Shown here: piece after piece, positions 33,958 to 46,095 of the stretch | Position numbering within the stretch: the first letter of the stretch is position 1 | Layout: every line of letters starts with the position of its first letter | DNA from: Gentiana macrophylla | Lineage: Eukaryota; Streptophyta; Magnoliopsida; Gentianales; Gentianaceae | Direction of reading: 5' to 3' | Length of the DNA stretch: 64,000 bases | Assembly (NCBI GenBank): GCA_026214975.1 | Contig: CM047807.1 | Coordinates: forward strand, 63,963,824-64,027,823 | Notes under the pieces: generated by a model | Told to the model about the DNA's origin: nothing | What the model saw: only the letters and a program-made list of their open reading frames with translations | Databases searched by the model: none | Translations under genes and position numbers: made by a program

Positions 33958-35484
33958 TTAACTGACTTTGATAATCGCCAATTCAGTGCTCAGTTTAGCA
34001 AACCTTTCTTTGTCCAGAGGTTTGGTAAAAATGTCAGCTAACTGATCTTCAGTTAGGACATAGAGAACTGTAACGTCCTTTTTCTCCACATGATCCCTTA
34101 TAAAATGATGTCTTTCATGAATGTGCTTGGTCATTGAGTTCAAAACTGGATTGTCAGTTATAGCCATTGCACTTGTATTATCACACATTATAGGAATCTG
34201 TCCCTCTTCTATTCCATACTCTTAGCTGTTGTCTAATCCAGAAAAGTTGAGTACAACAGCTTCCAGCTGCTACGTACTTAGCTTCAGCTGTTGATGTCGA
34301 AATAGAGTTTTGCTTCTTGCGGAACCATGACACAAGTCTATTTCCCAATAACTGACATATGCCTGAAGTACTTTTTCTGTCCACCTTTCATCCGGCATAG
34401 TCTGAGTGTGAGTAGGATATTAGTTTGAATTCTCCTTATTTTGAGTACAATATCCCAACTATTTCAGTATCTTTAAAAACGACAAGGTTTTTTTAACAAC
34501 AGTGAGATGGCTTTCTTTAGGTCTTGTTTGAAATCTGGCACAGACACCAACTGCAAAGGATATGTCTCGTCTACTGGCTGTTAGGTAAAGTAGACTTGCA
34601 ATCATTCTTCTATAGAGAGTTTGATCCACATCATTGCCATCTTTGTCTTCATCTAATCTGATGTTGGTTCCAATTGGTGTTGCAATGCCAGCTGATTTAT
34701 CCATCCCAAACTTCTTGATTAACTCTCTTGTGTACTTTGTTTGGTGAATAAAAATCCCATTATCCATTTGTTTAACTTGTAAACTGAGAAAGTAATGCAG
34801 TTCTCCATCATGCTCATTTGAAATTTGCTCTTCATTAAACTTGCTAACTTCTCACAGAGTAGTTCATTTTCTGATCAAATAAGGATGTCATCCACATAGA
34901 TTTGAACTAGGAGAGTAATTTCTTCAACTTTCATCATGAATAAGGTTTTGTCAATAGTTCCTTTTGTGAAACCATTATCCACCAGAAACTGAGATATAGT
35001 TTCATACCAAGCTCTTGGTGCTTGTTTGAGTCCATAAAGATCTTTTCTCAGTTTAAAGACTTTATCGGCTTGGTCTTTAATTTCAATGCCTAGGGGTTGC
35101 TGAACATAGACTTCTTTTTCAAGTATCCCATTCAAAAATGCACTTTTAACATCCATCTGGTACACTTTGAATTTCTTGGGAGCTGCAAAGGCAAGAAATA
35201 GTCTTATTGCCTCTAACCTTGCACCTGGGGCATAAGTTTCATCAAAGTCTATCCCTTCAGCTTAAGAATAACCTTTTGCTACAAGTCTGGCTTTATTTCT
35301 AATAATATTTCCATCTTCATCAAGCTTGTTTCTGAAAACCCATTTAGTTCCGATTATGTTGACATGATCTGGCTTCTCTACTATATCCCAAACTTGATTT
35401 CCCTCAAATTCGTTGAGTTCTTCTTGCATAGCCTGAATCCAATGAAAAGCTTTGCAGGAATTATTTTGATTTCCTTTCCCCCTT
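33958..35484 (-). pseudogene. pol: SIRE2 pol: RT and RNase H (broken)
   Basis: Read on the minus strand: GTKWVFRNKLDE and FDETYAPGARLEA (about 35350-35200), [16 protein letters not shown]-type motif (QIYVDDILI near 34890), RMIASLLYLTASRRDISFA, STSTAEAKYVAAGSC, MCDNTSAMAI and DQLADIFTKPLD, ending with the stop at 33958. The RNase H end is intact and shows which frame SIRE1 lost. The TAA inside KGYS.AEGID near 35261, and stops near 34862, 34456 and 34186, disable it. Upstream of about 35460 the reading leaves pol at a junction. Confidence 0.88.
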
Positions 35485-36380
35485 AATTTGATATTTCTTG
35501 ACTAGATTGATTCTTAGAAATACCTATTCTTCTCATTCAAGAAGAGATCTATTTATAGGGGTTTTTCTAACGGTCAAAACATTTGAATTTGAATCCTTAT
35601 AGCCGTTAGTGGTCCTGTTTTTTCTTTTGTATGTCAGTGTCAGAAAGGACACTTTATAGACCAATAAAATTGCTTGAATTATAACGGTCATATTCTTCCT
35701 CAGTTTTTTTGTCTTTATTTAAAAACTGATTTCTCACAAATTAGTCAGTTGTCAGTTTTTAAGAGCATTAACTGAGTTTTTACTCTTCTTCAAAATCTCA
35801 GTACAATATTCTTCATTTGATTATAATTGATTTAATCAGAGTACACCATACGTCTAAGATATCATTGTCCTTATAATTCTTAGGTCTTCATACAAGATCC
35901 ATTAAGTCAGTTCAAGTCATCACAATCTTGCCTGAAGTCTAACTTTACAGTCTCGACTTAGTCTTTATAAACTGAGTGTGAACCCTCAGTTTTTCAGTCT
36001 TCAAGAACTGAGTTTGAACCCTCAGTTCTTCAGTCTTCTAGATAAGCCAACTGAGTCTGTGTCCCTAAATGAACTTACCTTCTTCCGTTTCTGTTGTTGT
36101 GCTCTTATGTCAGTTATCTTGTGAATCTCAGTTTCATTGTAGAATCTTAGTTTCCTACAGTTAAATACTCAATTTCTCAGTCCCAATCCTAGAACTATTA
36201 CAATGCATGTCTGATTAACTTATACAAATATCAGACTCTATTAAATGCTATACATTGATTTTTAGACATCTTTTTGCTTTGCACTATAACAGCTAGTTAT
36301 GACACTTCATCAATGGGGTCTAAAAATAATAACTGAATAAGTGATGAATCATCATCAAAACATAAATTTTATTTCCAACA
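35485..36380 (-). repeat. SIRE3 partial 3' LTR
   Basis: The minus strand begins TGTTGGAAAT at 36380. It aligns with the first ~900 bp of the SIRE2 LTR (31070-32004) and then stops at the RT junction. Confidence 0.83.
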
Positions 36381-36559
36381 ATTTCCCCCTTTTTGATGAT
36401 GTCAATACCCTCCTTAAAAGCAAAGCAAAAAGATAAACACAAAACAAACAAAAACAAAACGTACTGAAAAACTGATATTTCATTAAAGATACTGAGTAAC
36501 AATACTGAGTATTAAAATACAATAAATGAATAGAAACTATGTGCCCGCTTCTCTTCCTT

Positions 36560-37033
36560 TTACATGACAGCTTCATTATCATATCTTTCAGCATATTCTC
36601 TCATTGCTTCATTAGTTGCTATGCTTTCAATTCCATGAATACTTGCATAGAAGTTCCATATGTAGGACATATCGTGTATACTAAAAAAATTGATCTTGAA
36701 AAGAACACCAAACACGAACAAAATTTGTCTAAGTTTTTCACATGTGCCGGTTTTCAGCAGTTCTTGAACATACTCAGGTTCCTCCTTCTCAACTTTTTCT
36801 GAAGCTTTCTGTAGAGTTCCATTTCTCTCACATTTTTTCAATTTGTGCCAGAAATGCATAATCACCTTTTGCATGTTCAGAAAAGTTGATAGGGATTGTT
36901 CTCTTGTTTCTCCTTCTCTTAAGGGCAAGCTATTGAAAATGTTGTAGAGACGGGAATCTAGACAAATCCTTTTCTCAGTTGGTCAAAAAATTTTGCATTT
37001 AGTTCCCTTTCTTAATCAGTAAAATCTCCTCTT
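36560..37033 (-). pseudogene. SIRE3 env-like ORF end, split by LARD2
   Basis: The minus-strand reading includes SRLYNIFNSL, GETREQSLSTFLNMQKV and HFWHKLKK, and ends at the stop at 36560. It aligns with SIRE4 (NPHLYNTFKNL, NETREQALENFL, HYSRKLNN). The upstream piece of the same coding region continues at 46056-46095 (ERIDDKLVELEK, matching REIDQKLTKLKK in SIRE4). This shows that LARD2 inserted inside the ORF. Confidence 0.78.
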
Positions 37034-37038
37034 GCTTT
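37034..37038 (+). repeat. Target-site copy, left of LARD2
   Basis: gcttt here and acttt at 46056-46060. Four of five bases match. Confidence 0.65.
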
Positions 37039-38805
37039 TGTTAGGTGTAGTGCCCGAAAGACAATTTGTGTAATTGTTTTTAATAATGAATGACAGAATT
37101 TATCTCACCTTATTACTTGCTTTGTGCTTGTAAAGTAATACATTCTTGCAAACCCTAAGTATATCTCAGTATGTAACCACTTAACTCAAATTGTATGGAT
37201 TACACGTGAGGATTGAGTTAGTGGTGGTATACTTAAAATCTGTTAGTCCGTGGTGAACTTAATCGAGTTTAGGGTCTCTTGATTAAAACACCAATAATGC
37301 GCCTGAACACCTTAGGGTGTGATAGTCTTATCCGGACTGTCGGTGAGAGGGTAACTCGTGGGGCATTTATATATGATGGCATTCATATAGATCGAACCGA
37401 TTTAATCAGTATTACTCGATATAATTCCGTAATCGAGGAATCTTATTAAATCATTAGATGATCATATATGGATCAACCTTAATCTGAGGTGATCACGAGT
37501 GCCGCTTGTCCCGGGGTAGTGTTTGATGTGTTAGTTACGGTTCACTTAGATATGTGTTCCAAGCCACTTCTCATTGGCACTATCTCCGGATGAGTGAGTA
37601 GTTCTGATTTTCACAGACATGGAATCCATTCCTTCCTCAAGGAAGTAGAGAGAGCGATCCCTTATTTGTTAGCCTTAAGAAAGTGATCGATCCCGGAGTT
37701 CATATTAGACTAATTGATCACTAGTCGATATGTGAACTAATTGATCATCGTGTGTTAATGGTAAATAAGGATAAGATATTCTGAGTCGGGTTCACGGAGA
37801 CTTCCCGCTCAGAATGGACAGTCTATGGAGTGTTAATCCGTATGTAGTGATTTTATCAATGGACGCTTATTCATTCTATGGGTTGAGTATAAGTATACAT
37901 CTATAATCGGTAGAGTTCGGTTTGGGTTTATGGTGGCGTAATCCCGAATTAATAATTAATGTACTTATTCTGTTCGATGAATAATTAATTATTGAGCTCA
38001 CTGGTTATAGGTCCATGGTCCCGATGCGCTTCAGTAATTCGGACTAATAATCTTGTTATTTGGGCTACAATGATAATTAATTGGGCTTAATTAATTGATA
38101 TGCATGGATATTATTTAATGACTAAATAATATAATACATGAAAATATATTTTTACGTGGGCACAGTGAAGCTTAGTGTGGCGCCAATTTGTCTTGGATTT
38201 TCCAAGAAATTAGTTTTCCTGGATAATGACATATTGTGTAATTAGTTATTTATTTGTTAAATAATTAATTGGATAAATAAAAGAAAATAATTTATTTATT
38301 ATTTATCTCTTAACTATAAGATAATTATATTTTCTTATTATAAGATTGTAATTATCTCTTATTTTTATTGGATAATAATAATTAGAATTATCTCTTTTAT
38401 TTTGTTAAACCGATTGGGTATAGTTTTTCTCTCTTGGATTTTGCTTATAAAAGAGAGTTATCCTGGCGCCTAGGTGAAGAGAGGGCCACGAAATTTATAG
38501 CAAAAGGCTAAGGAGTTCGATCCTTAGCTCCACTCGGTTGGAGAAAAACTTGGAGTTTTTCTTGGAAGCATATCAAGGAGGTTCTCATATCAAGAAGGTG
38601 TCCACCAACCACCGTTTGGAGAACACATTGGAAGATCAAGGCTTCTCATCCTAAGATCTTGGCTTCTCTTCCTACTATTGGTAACATGATCTTAACCCCC
38701 TTGTAGTAGTTTAAGTCCTTTAATTATGTATTGTGATGTATGAATCGTGATCCATCCGCTGCGCGTAGATCTAACTCGTTTAGATCTAAGAACCTGCATC
38801 CATCA
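37039..38805 (+). repeat. LARD2 5' LTR
   Basis: The LTR starts TGTTAGGTGTAGTGCCCG and ends CATCCATCA. TATAAAA is at 38446-38452. A U5 inverted repeat, TAGATCTAA/TTAGATCTA, with a 5-base loop is at 38766-38788. Confidence 0.93.
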
Positions 38806-41800
38806 TATGGTATCGGAGCAAGGTTCCACGATTGATATAGTCATAATCATAATTAAACGATTTAAAGGAGTGGAATTGCATGTACGTAAATTTTTATTTA
38901 TTGTTTTATGCTTTGATAATGATTAATTGCTATGGTTGAAGAGATGGATTGGGGGTTTGCACTGTTTACCCGTTAGATCTATTGTAAACTCATATAAACG
39001 ATGAAAATTCGTTCATATGAGTATAGGAAATTGTGTAATTTATTTTTATTGCAATTGTAATTTTCAGAAAATAGATCTGTTTAGTAGCTGTTTAGTTATT
39101 TCGTTTTTCACATTGATCGAGCCGTTGAAACGACGATCCCTCCGGTAAGAATCAGGATTGGAAGATGATGAACAATTCCACAAAATTTGGCGTCGATCGG
39201 AGTCCTTTTTGTTATCCGTTCGTTGCTGCAAAGAAGCTGATGTAACAGAAAAACGCAGGATTCACAGAAACCCTACCTGTGACTTCCTCGAATTTCTGGG
39301 AGAGTATGGACCGTTGAAACGCAAATCCAACCGTTCAGATCGAAAAATATGGAGTTTTGGACCTGGAATAAAAATTTCAGGTCGATCGGGATTCATCTCG
39401 ATTCCCAATCGGCCTCCGGAAGTCATTGATGCGCTGCTGTAAAAGTCAGATTCAGCAGCAAGTTGGACGGCTCACTGGAGAAAATTGACAAGTCAAACCT
39501 CCGATCCAACCGTCCATCTTGAAGCCCGAGGAATCAAGAACAGATCTGGAGATTTTCGTTGCGATCCGAGTTCGTTTGGTTTGCCGATCGTCGAAGTTTT
39601 GAACAGCTGCAGATTTTGTTAGAAAGTAGTAAACCCTTGTTAGGGTTTGGTTATTTTTTTTCTAATAGGTTAGATACGGGGGTGCCAACGGTCCATCTCG
39701 GTGTTTATTTTCCGCACTAGAATACATGTTAAGATTGTATGTGTAGAATCGGAAAATTGCCATGACATGCATCATATCATGAATTCCAGTCCATATGCAT
39801 ACATGTAGAAATTAATTCGAGGAATTAGTTAGGCATGTATACAACACACACAATTAGTTTTAATTAATTGTTTGATATTAATTAGAAACTAATTAGGGTA
39901 AAAACCGAGGAACACGGGTTTTTTCAATCGTCGAGGTTGGGTGATGGATTCTCGGTGAATCCCACTCTGTGAAAGCATAAGGAGTAAAATCCCGAAACCT
40001 CGTGGTTAAGGTGTTGGATTCTCGGTGAATTCCACCTTACCTAGACGAGATTACGTTTTTGTTCCGTAGTGTCTACGTGAAAGTTTGATGTTTAAGGATT
40101 AGATAATCACGGGCATACATGGTTCGAAAGTGGTTTAACCACGGTTGGGTGGTCAACATAGATACGGCTCGATCGACTTCACCTCCACGTGTGGCGTTTG
40201 CACGAAGTGCAGCAAGGCCGAGCCATCCGAAGAGCCACTACTGACTCAATGGAGCTCCCTAGTCTTGACCCGTCCGGCGGCCACATATGTTCCAACGAAT
40301 AGGTCGGGTGGGCTAGCCCACGTAACCGGCAACATTCGGGCGATGATTTATTGTTCCTTAATGTAACATCAAGTCCAAAAACGTGATCGATAAACCCACT
40401 ACTTTTTCAAAATATTGAGTGGGAGCGGGAGAGGCGACGGCCGACCCACGGCCTCTACTGCTGACGCAAGCAACGTGAGAGAATGGTGACGCCTCGTGCG
40501 GCTTTGATTTCGCCCCCTGGAAGGCCTTCACCGCTATCAAAATTCAAGGCTTGGTCTCCGAAAGGATAGGATTTTGGGTACTCGTCGGGTCACCGACCGA
40601 CCCTAAGCGGCACACTGGGTCTACCTAAAAATGCTGAGACAGAGGGTCACACTCATAAAGGTATTTTTGGTAGTACCTAGGCTGAAAAAGGAAAGGTGAT
40701 TGACGATCACAAATGAGATCTTCGATTCTCAATCGATCTTCAATATTAATCGAAACCTCTTTGACCTACCCTAAGGCGACCTTTGAGACGTTAGATTAAA
40801 TCCTTGGAGCGGTAGGATAGACTACAAGTACTTAGTTTATGTTCCTAAAATTTATTAGTAGTGTATGATTTAGATTTATCTTCTCATCAATTTTATTTAC
40901 AACTATTTATATATCTCTCTAGGTGCTAGATCGCTAGTGTAAAATTGACTAGTAATGACTTCGTTAAAAAGTGGTAAGTAACTAGAACGTTGTACTTATT
41001 GATCTTACATGCGATTAATTTTTCGGAAGAGATATTTCTCTGGAGCCTTCAAGACTTAAGTGACGTAAATAAGTATGTCACTGTTGTCAATCGTGTGGAA
41101 CGAGAGACGACTGTAGTCAGTTCGAAAGATGATTGGGACGATAAAATTCTTCTAGTGAATTTTAATGATGTAGTGTCTACACAAGAAATTTTCTAATAGA
41201 AAAATTGGAGAATCATAAATTAAAGTGTCGCTAGTTAGACGGTATTTGGAACCGATAAATATTGGGAGCTTTTGTCTTATTTTTTCTAATTTAGAAAATT
41301 AGTCCCACTGGGTAACGCTTTCATTAGACATCCCACAATTCACGAGTAGTGTCTACTCATCTGAATCGCTAGTTCCGACTATTTCCTTTTAAGGAAAGTT
41401 AAGAATGGGAAAGAATGTCTATAAGTGTTAATCATCTTAATCAAGTTTTGAGGCTAAACCGAAACATTAAATAAAGAAAGTATAGGATAAGGAAAGTGAT
41501 TTGGATCACTTAACCAATGAATCATTAGCGACTTTCTTAAGTCGAGTAACTTGACTCGTAGCGTAGTTCTTTGGAAGAACAAGGAAGTCGTGCATTAACA
41601 ATTAATAAAGTAGACAACGGGCGCTTATTTCAACTATAATAGTGGGAGTGATATAAGGAAATGAATTTCGGATTCTATCCTTGAATATCACAGAAAAATT
41701 TATTTTTCTATTTACAGATTCATTGAAACAAATGGATTCACTTTCATCTCGATACTACAGTTGCCTTAAACAAAGTGAAGATGACATTTGTAGTACGAAT

Positions 41801-44274
41801 CTGTGACTCGGACTTTTGTTTGATAAAGACAGAACCACTAAGAAAAGCTGAATAGGTATGTGTAACACATCTAAAACTATTAAAGGTAAAAGGTTTCCGT
41901 ATTCAGATAAACGACCCTTCAATATCTATTAATTAGTGCATATATCCTAGAGATAAGACCTAACGACTGGCTAAGGGTGATTCCTATCTCCCAGTCTAAG
42001 AACACGATCTCAAAGGAACAATGACTAAGTTTCCTTTCAATCGGGAGAGGGTAATAGATTTGAAGGGGTAACATAGCTTGTTCATCATGACCTTCGGGGT
42101 CTAGTGAGAGACACGAGCTAGTGGGAGTTTTTGAGTGGTGACATTTTGTCTGATAACTACTCGAAACACGATTTAGTTTATCAAAAGAATACAAGGAGGA
42201 GTCTCGATTTTAGCAGGAGAATAGAGTATCCATCCATGCTCATAAATAGGCTATAGCAAGTCTTGGGGTGATGCTCACCGCCTCCTAGTGGAATGTTTCT
42301 CACCGAGGAAGAAACCATAGACTTTCCTATATAGTTATTGATGTGCTACAATACACTGCTAAACTCGATTAAGATAATTGGTTGCAAAATAACGGTTAAC
42401 ATTATTATGTAAACCGAGAAGTCTGCCTAGAAGATGCTAGTGAATTTATGGATAAGGAGTGAATTCGGTTCACACCATTTCCGTAAATGTAGGCATTTAG
42501 CACTTAGTGCTTGAAGGTAGGACTGGAGATTTTGCACACACGCACAGAATATAACTATTCGTGAAATATCTTAATGTGACGAGTGAAGGTTGGTTATAAG
42601 ATTCTTGAGATTAGAAAGTGACGGTTGGACTGTCACACCCTTTCTGAAAGAATACATAGATAACAAACATAGACCTTGGAGTACGGTTACTCAAGGAAGT
42701 TACTATCTGATTTAATCAGACCACGTCCAACATCGGTTGTTGGTGATTACACTGATAAATACTACTAGATCAGAATGTCAATCCACCCAGAACGCAGTGG
42801 GAGTATGGTTTAACCATTGATCCATTATGGTTGTGTGGACTTTATAGTCTGCTGAGGTGATTGATAACCTGTGGCTCTTTGTGGGTCAGTATAGATTACG
42901 ATCGAGAGAGTTGGTTTGAAAGCCTTAACCACAGTGAATGGAGTTTTTGGTACTCCAGGTTATGCTTCACCTCTTGTAGAACCACCCGAGTGTCTCGAGC
43001 ACAAGCAGTGGGAGATATTGGATCTACACGGAAAAGAGTCGAATGAATAGGAAAGTTTAAACTTTCAGCGCAAAGCTGAGTGGTCTAGGGGTGATTCCCT
43101 GACAAGTAGAGAGTTAACCAGACCTTGAACTCTCTCACCACTCACTCTTGCTAGATTTCATTAGAAAGCAGAAAATAGGGGTGATTCCCTGAGACTTTCT
43201 TGCCGACAAACGGAGTCTGGATTCATTCGGAACAGAAGGGTCTTGGTTACAACAAATGGCAGGACGACTGCCGAGGCTTATAGCCTTTGTGGATTTAAGA
43301 GAACCTCTCGGTCATTTAAAGTCACATGTTTTAAAATATGTGGACTTGACCAGATTATTGATAAGTCTTTAGTAGACTGGATATCAATATTAGTAAAGTA
43401 GTAGTATTAGTGTTCATGAATGATAACACTGAAACGGTTGGAAACAACATGTGTGTGCTATCTGAAGTCGGAAACCGACAGGCCAAGATTCTCTGGATGA
43501 GAGAATTGGACTATATTCTAAGAATTTGATTCGGTCAAATTCATGAGAATGAGTCATTGGCTATCCCACCTATCTTATTGAATAAGACGATCATGCATAT
43601 ACGTATGCAACATTCATCGAGAGTAGTCCTACCCTACCTCTCAGGAATGATTCTCTAAATATTCGGATAAAGAGAAAATGGGATAGAGTCTCTCTTGGAT
43701 AATGGCAAGTCAGGTTATCACAAGTCAATAGTAGTCAAATCTCGGATTCGAGCATTGAATAGCGGTTTAGTACGTCCTCAAGTATCTTTAGAGAACGATG
43801 AATCATATGCTTGTATATTCAGGTGCAAACTTGAATATGATTGACTACACTGATTCTGACTTGTAGTCAGATTAAGGACGATCATTAAGTTGATCTCGGG
43901 CTCAGTGTTTACTCATAGTGCGTATAATTTCCTTTTTTGGTCTAGGAGTAATTCCAGGTCTGATAAGCCGATATGACTTCATCGTGAAAACAGTGAAGAG
44001 ATAGCTTAGAAGGATCTTCTCAGTCATAAGAAGTCAAAAGCATATTGAGAGAGAGTACCGCCTGATTGGAAGGACAGGCTACGTTTCAATCCTAAAGATC
44101 GTCTTGAGTCGATAACCTAGCTAATCAGTGTACCAAGTCGAGTGCTTGGAGGGTACGGCATTGATGGATATGTCTCATCTACTTTTAGAGCAAGTGGGAG
44201 AGTGGTGTGAATAAGATGAGAAAGGGTGTGCTCTAAAAACAATCGTTGCTTGTAGTTTCGTGCAAGTGGGAGAT
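38806..44274 (+). other. LARD2 internal region; no recognisable gene except an RNase H trace
   Basis: The leader 38940-39675 is GC-richer than its surroundings and does not match LARD1 at the same place. From about 39676 on, LARD1 and LARD2 align again (phrase gggtgccaacggtccatctcgg). Other contents are one unit of the repeat at 41157-41275, the conserved block 40430-40690, and the RT/RNase H trace 43580-44190 (CANLNMIDYTDSD, VIPGL). It ends in gcaagtgggagat. Confidence 0.78.
38808..38823 (+). other. LARD2 primer binding site
   Basis: TGGTATCGGAGCAAGG resembles the initiator-Met tRNA complement (TGGTATCAGAGC...) with one change in the core, two bases after the LTR. Confidence 0.85.
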
Positions 44275-46055
44275 TGTTAGGTGTAGTGCCCGAAAGACAA
44301 TTTGTGTAATTGTTTTTAATAATGAATGACAGAATTTATCTCACCTTATTACTTGCTTTGTGCTTGTAAAGTAATACACTGCTGGAAACCCTAAGTATAT
44401 CTGTATGTAACCACTTAACTTAGTGTATGGATTACACGTGAGGATTGAGTTAGTGGTGGTATACTTAAACTGTTAGTCCGTGGGGAACTTAATCAGAGTT
44501 TAGGGTCTCTTGATTAAAACACCAATAATGCGCCCAGAACACCTTAGGGTGTGATAGTCTTATCCGGACTGTCGGTAGAGGGTTCCTACGTGGGGCATTT
44601 ATATATGATGGCATTCATATAGGGCTGGACCGATTTAATCTGTATTACTCGATATAATTCCGTAATCGAGGAATCTTATTAAATCATTAGATGATCATAT
44701 ATGGATCAACCTTAATCTGAGGTGATCACGAGTCTTTGCTTGTCCCGGGTAGTGTTTGATGTGTTGAGTTACGGTTCACTTAGATATGTGTTCCAAGCCA
44801 CTTCTCATTGGCACTATCTCCGGATGAGTGAGTAGTTACGATTTTCACGGACATGGAATCCATTCCTTCAAGCGAAGTAGAGAGACAATCCCTTATTTGT
44901 TAGCCTTAAGAAAGTGATCGATCCCGGAGTTCATATTAGACTAATTGATCACTAGTCGATATGTGAACTAATTGATCATCGGGGTTAATGGTAAATAAAG
45001 ATAAGATATTCTCGAGTCGGGTTCACAGAGACTTCCCGCTCGAGAATGGGCAAATCTATGGAGGGTTAATCCGTATGTAGTGATTATATCAATGGGCGCT
45101 TATTCACTCTATGGGTTGAGTATACGTATACATCTATAATCGGTAGAGTTCGATTTCCGGGTTTATGGTGGCGTAATCCCGGAATTAATAATTAATGTAC
45201 TTATTATGTTCGATGAATAATTAATTATTGGAGGTGCGGTTATAGAGTCCATGGTCCCGATGTGGCTTCGTAATTCGGACTAATAATCTTGTTATTTGGG
45301 CCTCAATGATAATTAATTGGTTTGGGCTAATTAATTGATATGCATGTATATTATTTAGTTGGCTTTAAATAATATAATACTGTGAAAAAGACATTTTTTA
45401 CGTGGGCTGTGTGAGCTTAGTGTGGCGCCAATATGTCTTGGATTTTCCAAGAAATTAGTTTTCCTGGATAATGACATATTGTGTAATTAGTTATTTATTT
45501 GTTAAATAATTAATTGGATAAATAAAAGAAAATAATTTATTTATTATTTATCTCATAACTGTAAGGATAATTATATTTTCTTATTATAAGATTGTAATTA
45601 TCTCTTATTTTTATTGGATAATAATAATTAGAATTATCTCTTTTATTTTGTTAAACCGATTGGGTATAGGTTTTCTCTCTTGGATTTTGCCTATAAAAAG
45701 AGAGTTCTCCCCGAGCCCTAGGTGAAGAGAGGGCCACGAAATTTATAGCAAAAAGGCTAAGGAGTTCGATCCTTAGCTCCACCCGGTTGGAGAAAAACTT
45801 GGAGTTTTTCTTGGAAGCATATCAAGGAGGTTCTCATATCAAGAAGGGTGTCCACCAACCACCGTTTGGAGAACACATTGGAAGATCAAGGCTTCTCATC
45901 CTAAGATCTTGGCTTCTCTTCCTACTATTGGTAACATGATCTTAACCCCCTTGTAGTAGTTTAAGTCCTTTAATTATGTATTGTGATGTATGAATCGTGA
46001 TCCATCCGCTGCGCGTAGATCTAACTCGTTTAGATCTAAGAACCTGCATCCATCA
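44275..46055 (+). repeat. LARD2 3' LTR
   Basis: Near-identical in layout to 37039-38805, with small indels. TATAAAAA is at 45692-45699 and the U5 inverted repeat at 46016-46038. It ends CATCCATCA at 46055. Confidence 0.93.
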
Positions 46056-46095
46056 ACTTTCTCCAATTCGACCAATTTGTCATCAATGCGTTCCA
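46056..46095 (-). pseudogene. SIRE3 env-like ORF, upstream scrap
   Basis: A minus-strand reading of about a dozen codons (ERIDDKLVELEK) continues the ORF cut at 37033. It ends at a junction with a copia integrase on the plus strand near 46095-46100. Confidence 0.6.

Larger units (their letters stand above)
30471..35484 (-). mobile_element. SIRE2: Sirevirus-like copia, 3' part
   Basis: On the minus strand the order is RT, RNase H, spacer, env-like, polypurine tract, 3' LTR, as in SIRE1. The first ~5 bases of the expected LTR end are missing at 30471, and the RT stops abruptly near 35480 against another Sirevirus LTR. Both ends are therefore truncated. Confidence 0.85.
35485..37038 (-). mobile_element. 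SIRE3: Sirevirus-like fragment (LTR part and env-like part)
   Basis: This contains a partial 3' LTR (about 35485-36380, TATA complement 35550-35557), the polypurine tract (36381-36394) and the end of the env-like ORF. It is cut at 37038 by LARD2 and resumes at 46056-46095. The distal half of the LTR is missing at the junction with SIRE2. Confidence 0.82.
37039..46055 (+). mobile_element. LARD2: large non-autonomous copia-derived element with both LTRs
   Basis: LTRs lie at 37039-38805 (1767 bp) and 44275-46055 (1781 bp), with a Met-type primer site (38808), a 5.5-kb interior without usable ORFs and a polypurine tract before 44275. Target duplications flank it. Collinearity with LARD1 across LTR and interior shows a family that spread while already coding-dead. 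The decayed RNase H tail points to an Angela/Tork-like copia ancestor. Confidence 0.9.

Noticed and set aside
39158..39442. 94-codon plus-strand reading in LARD2 leader
   Set aside because: It has no match in LARD1, no recognisable domain, and lies in the exchanged leader segment. It is kept only as part of that observation.
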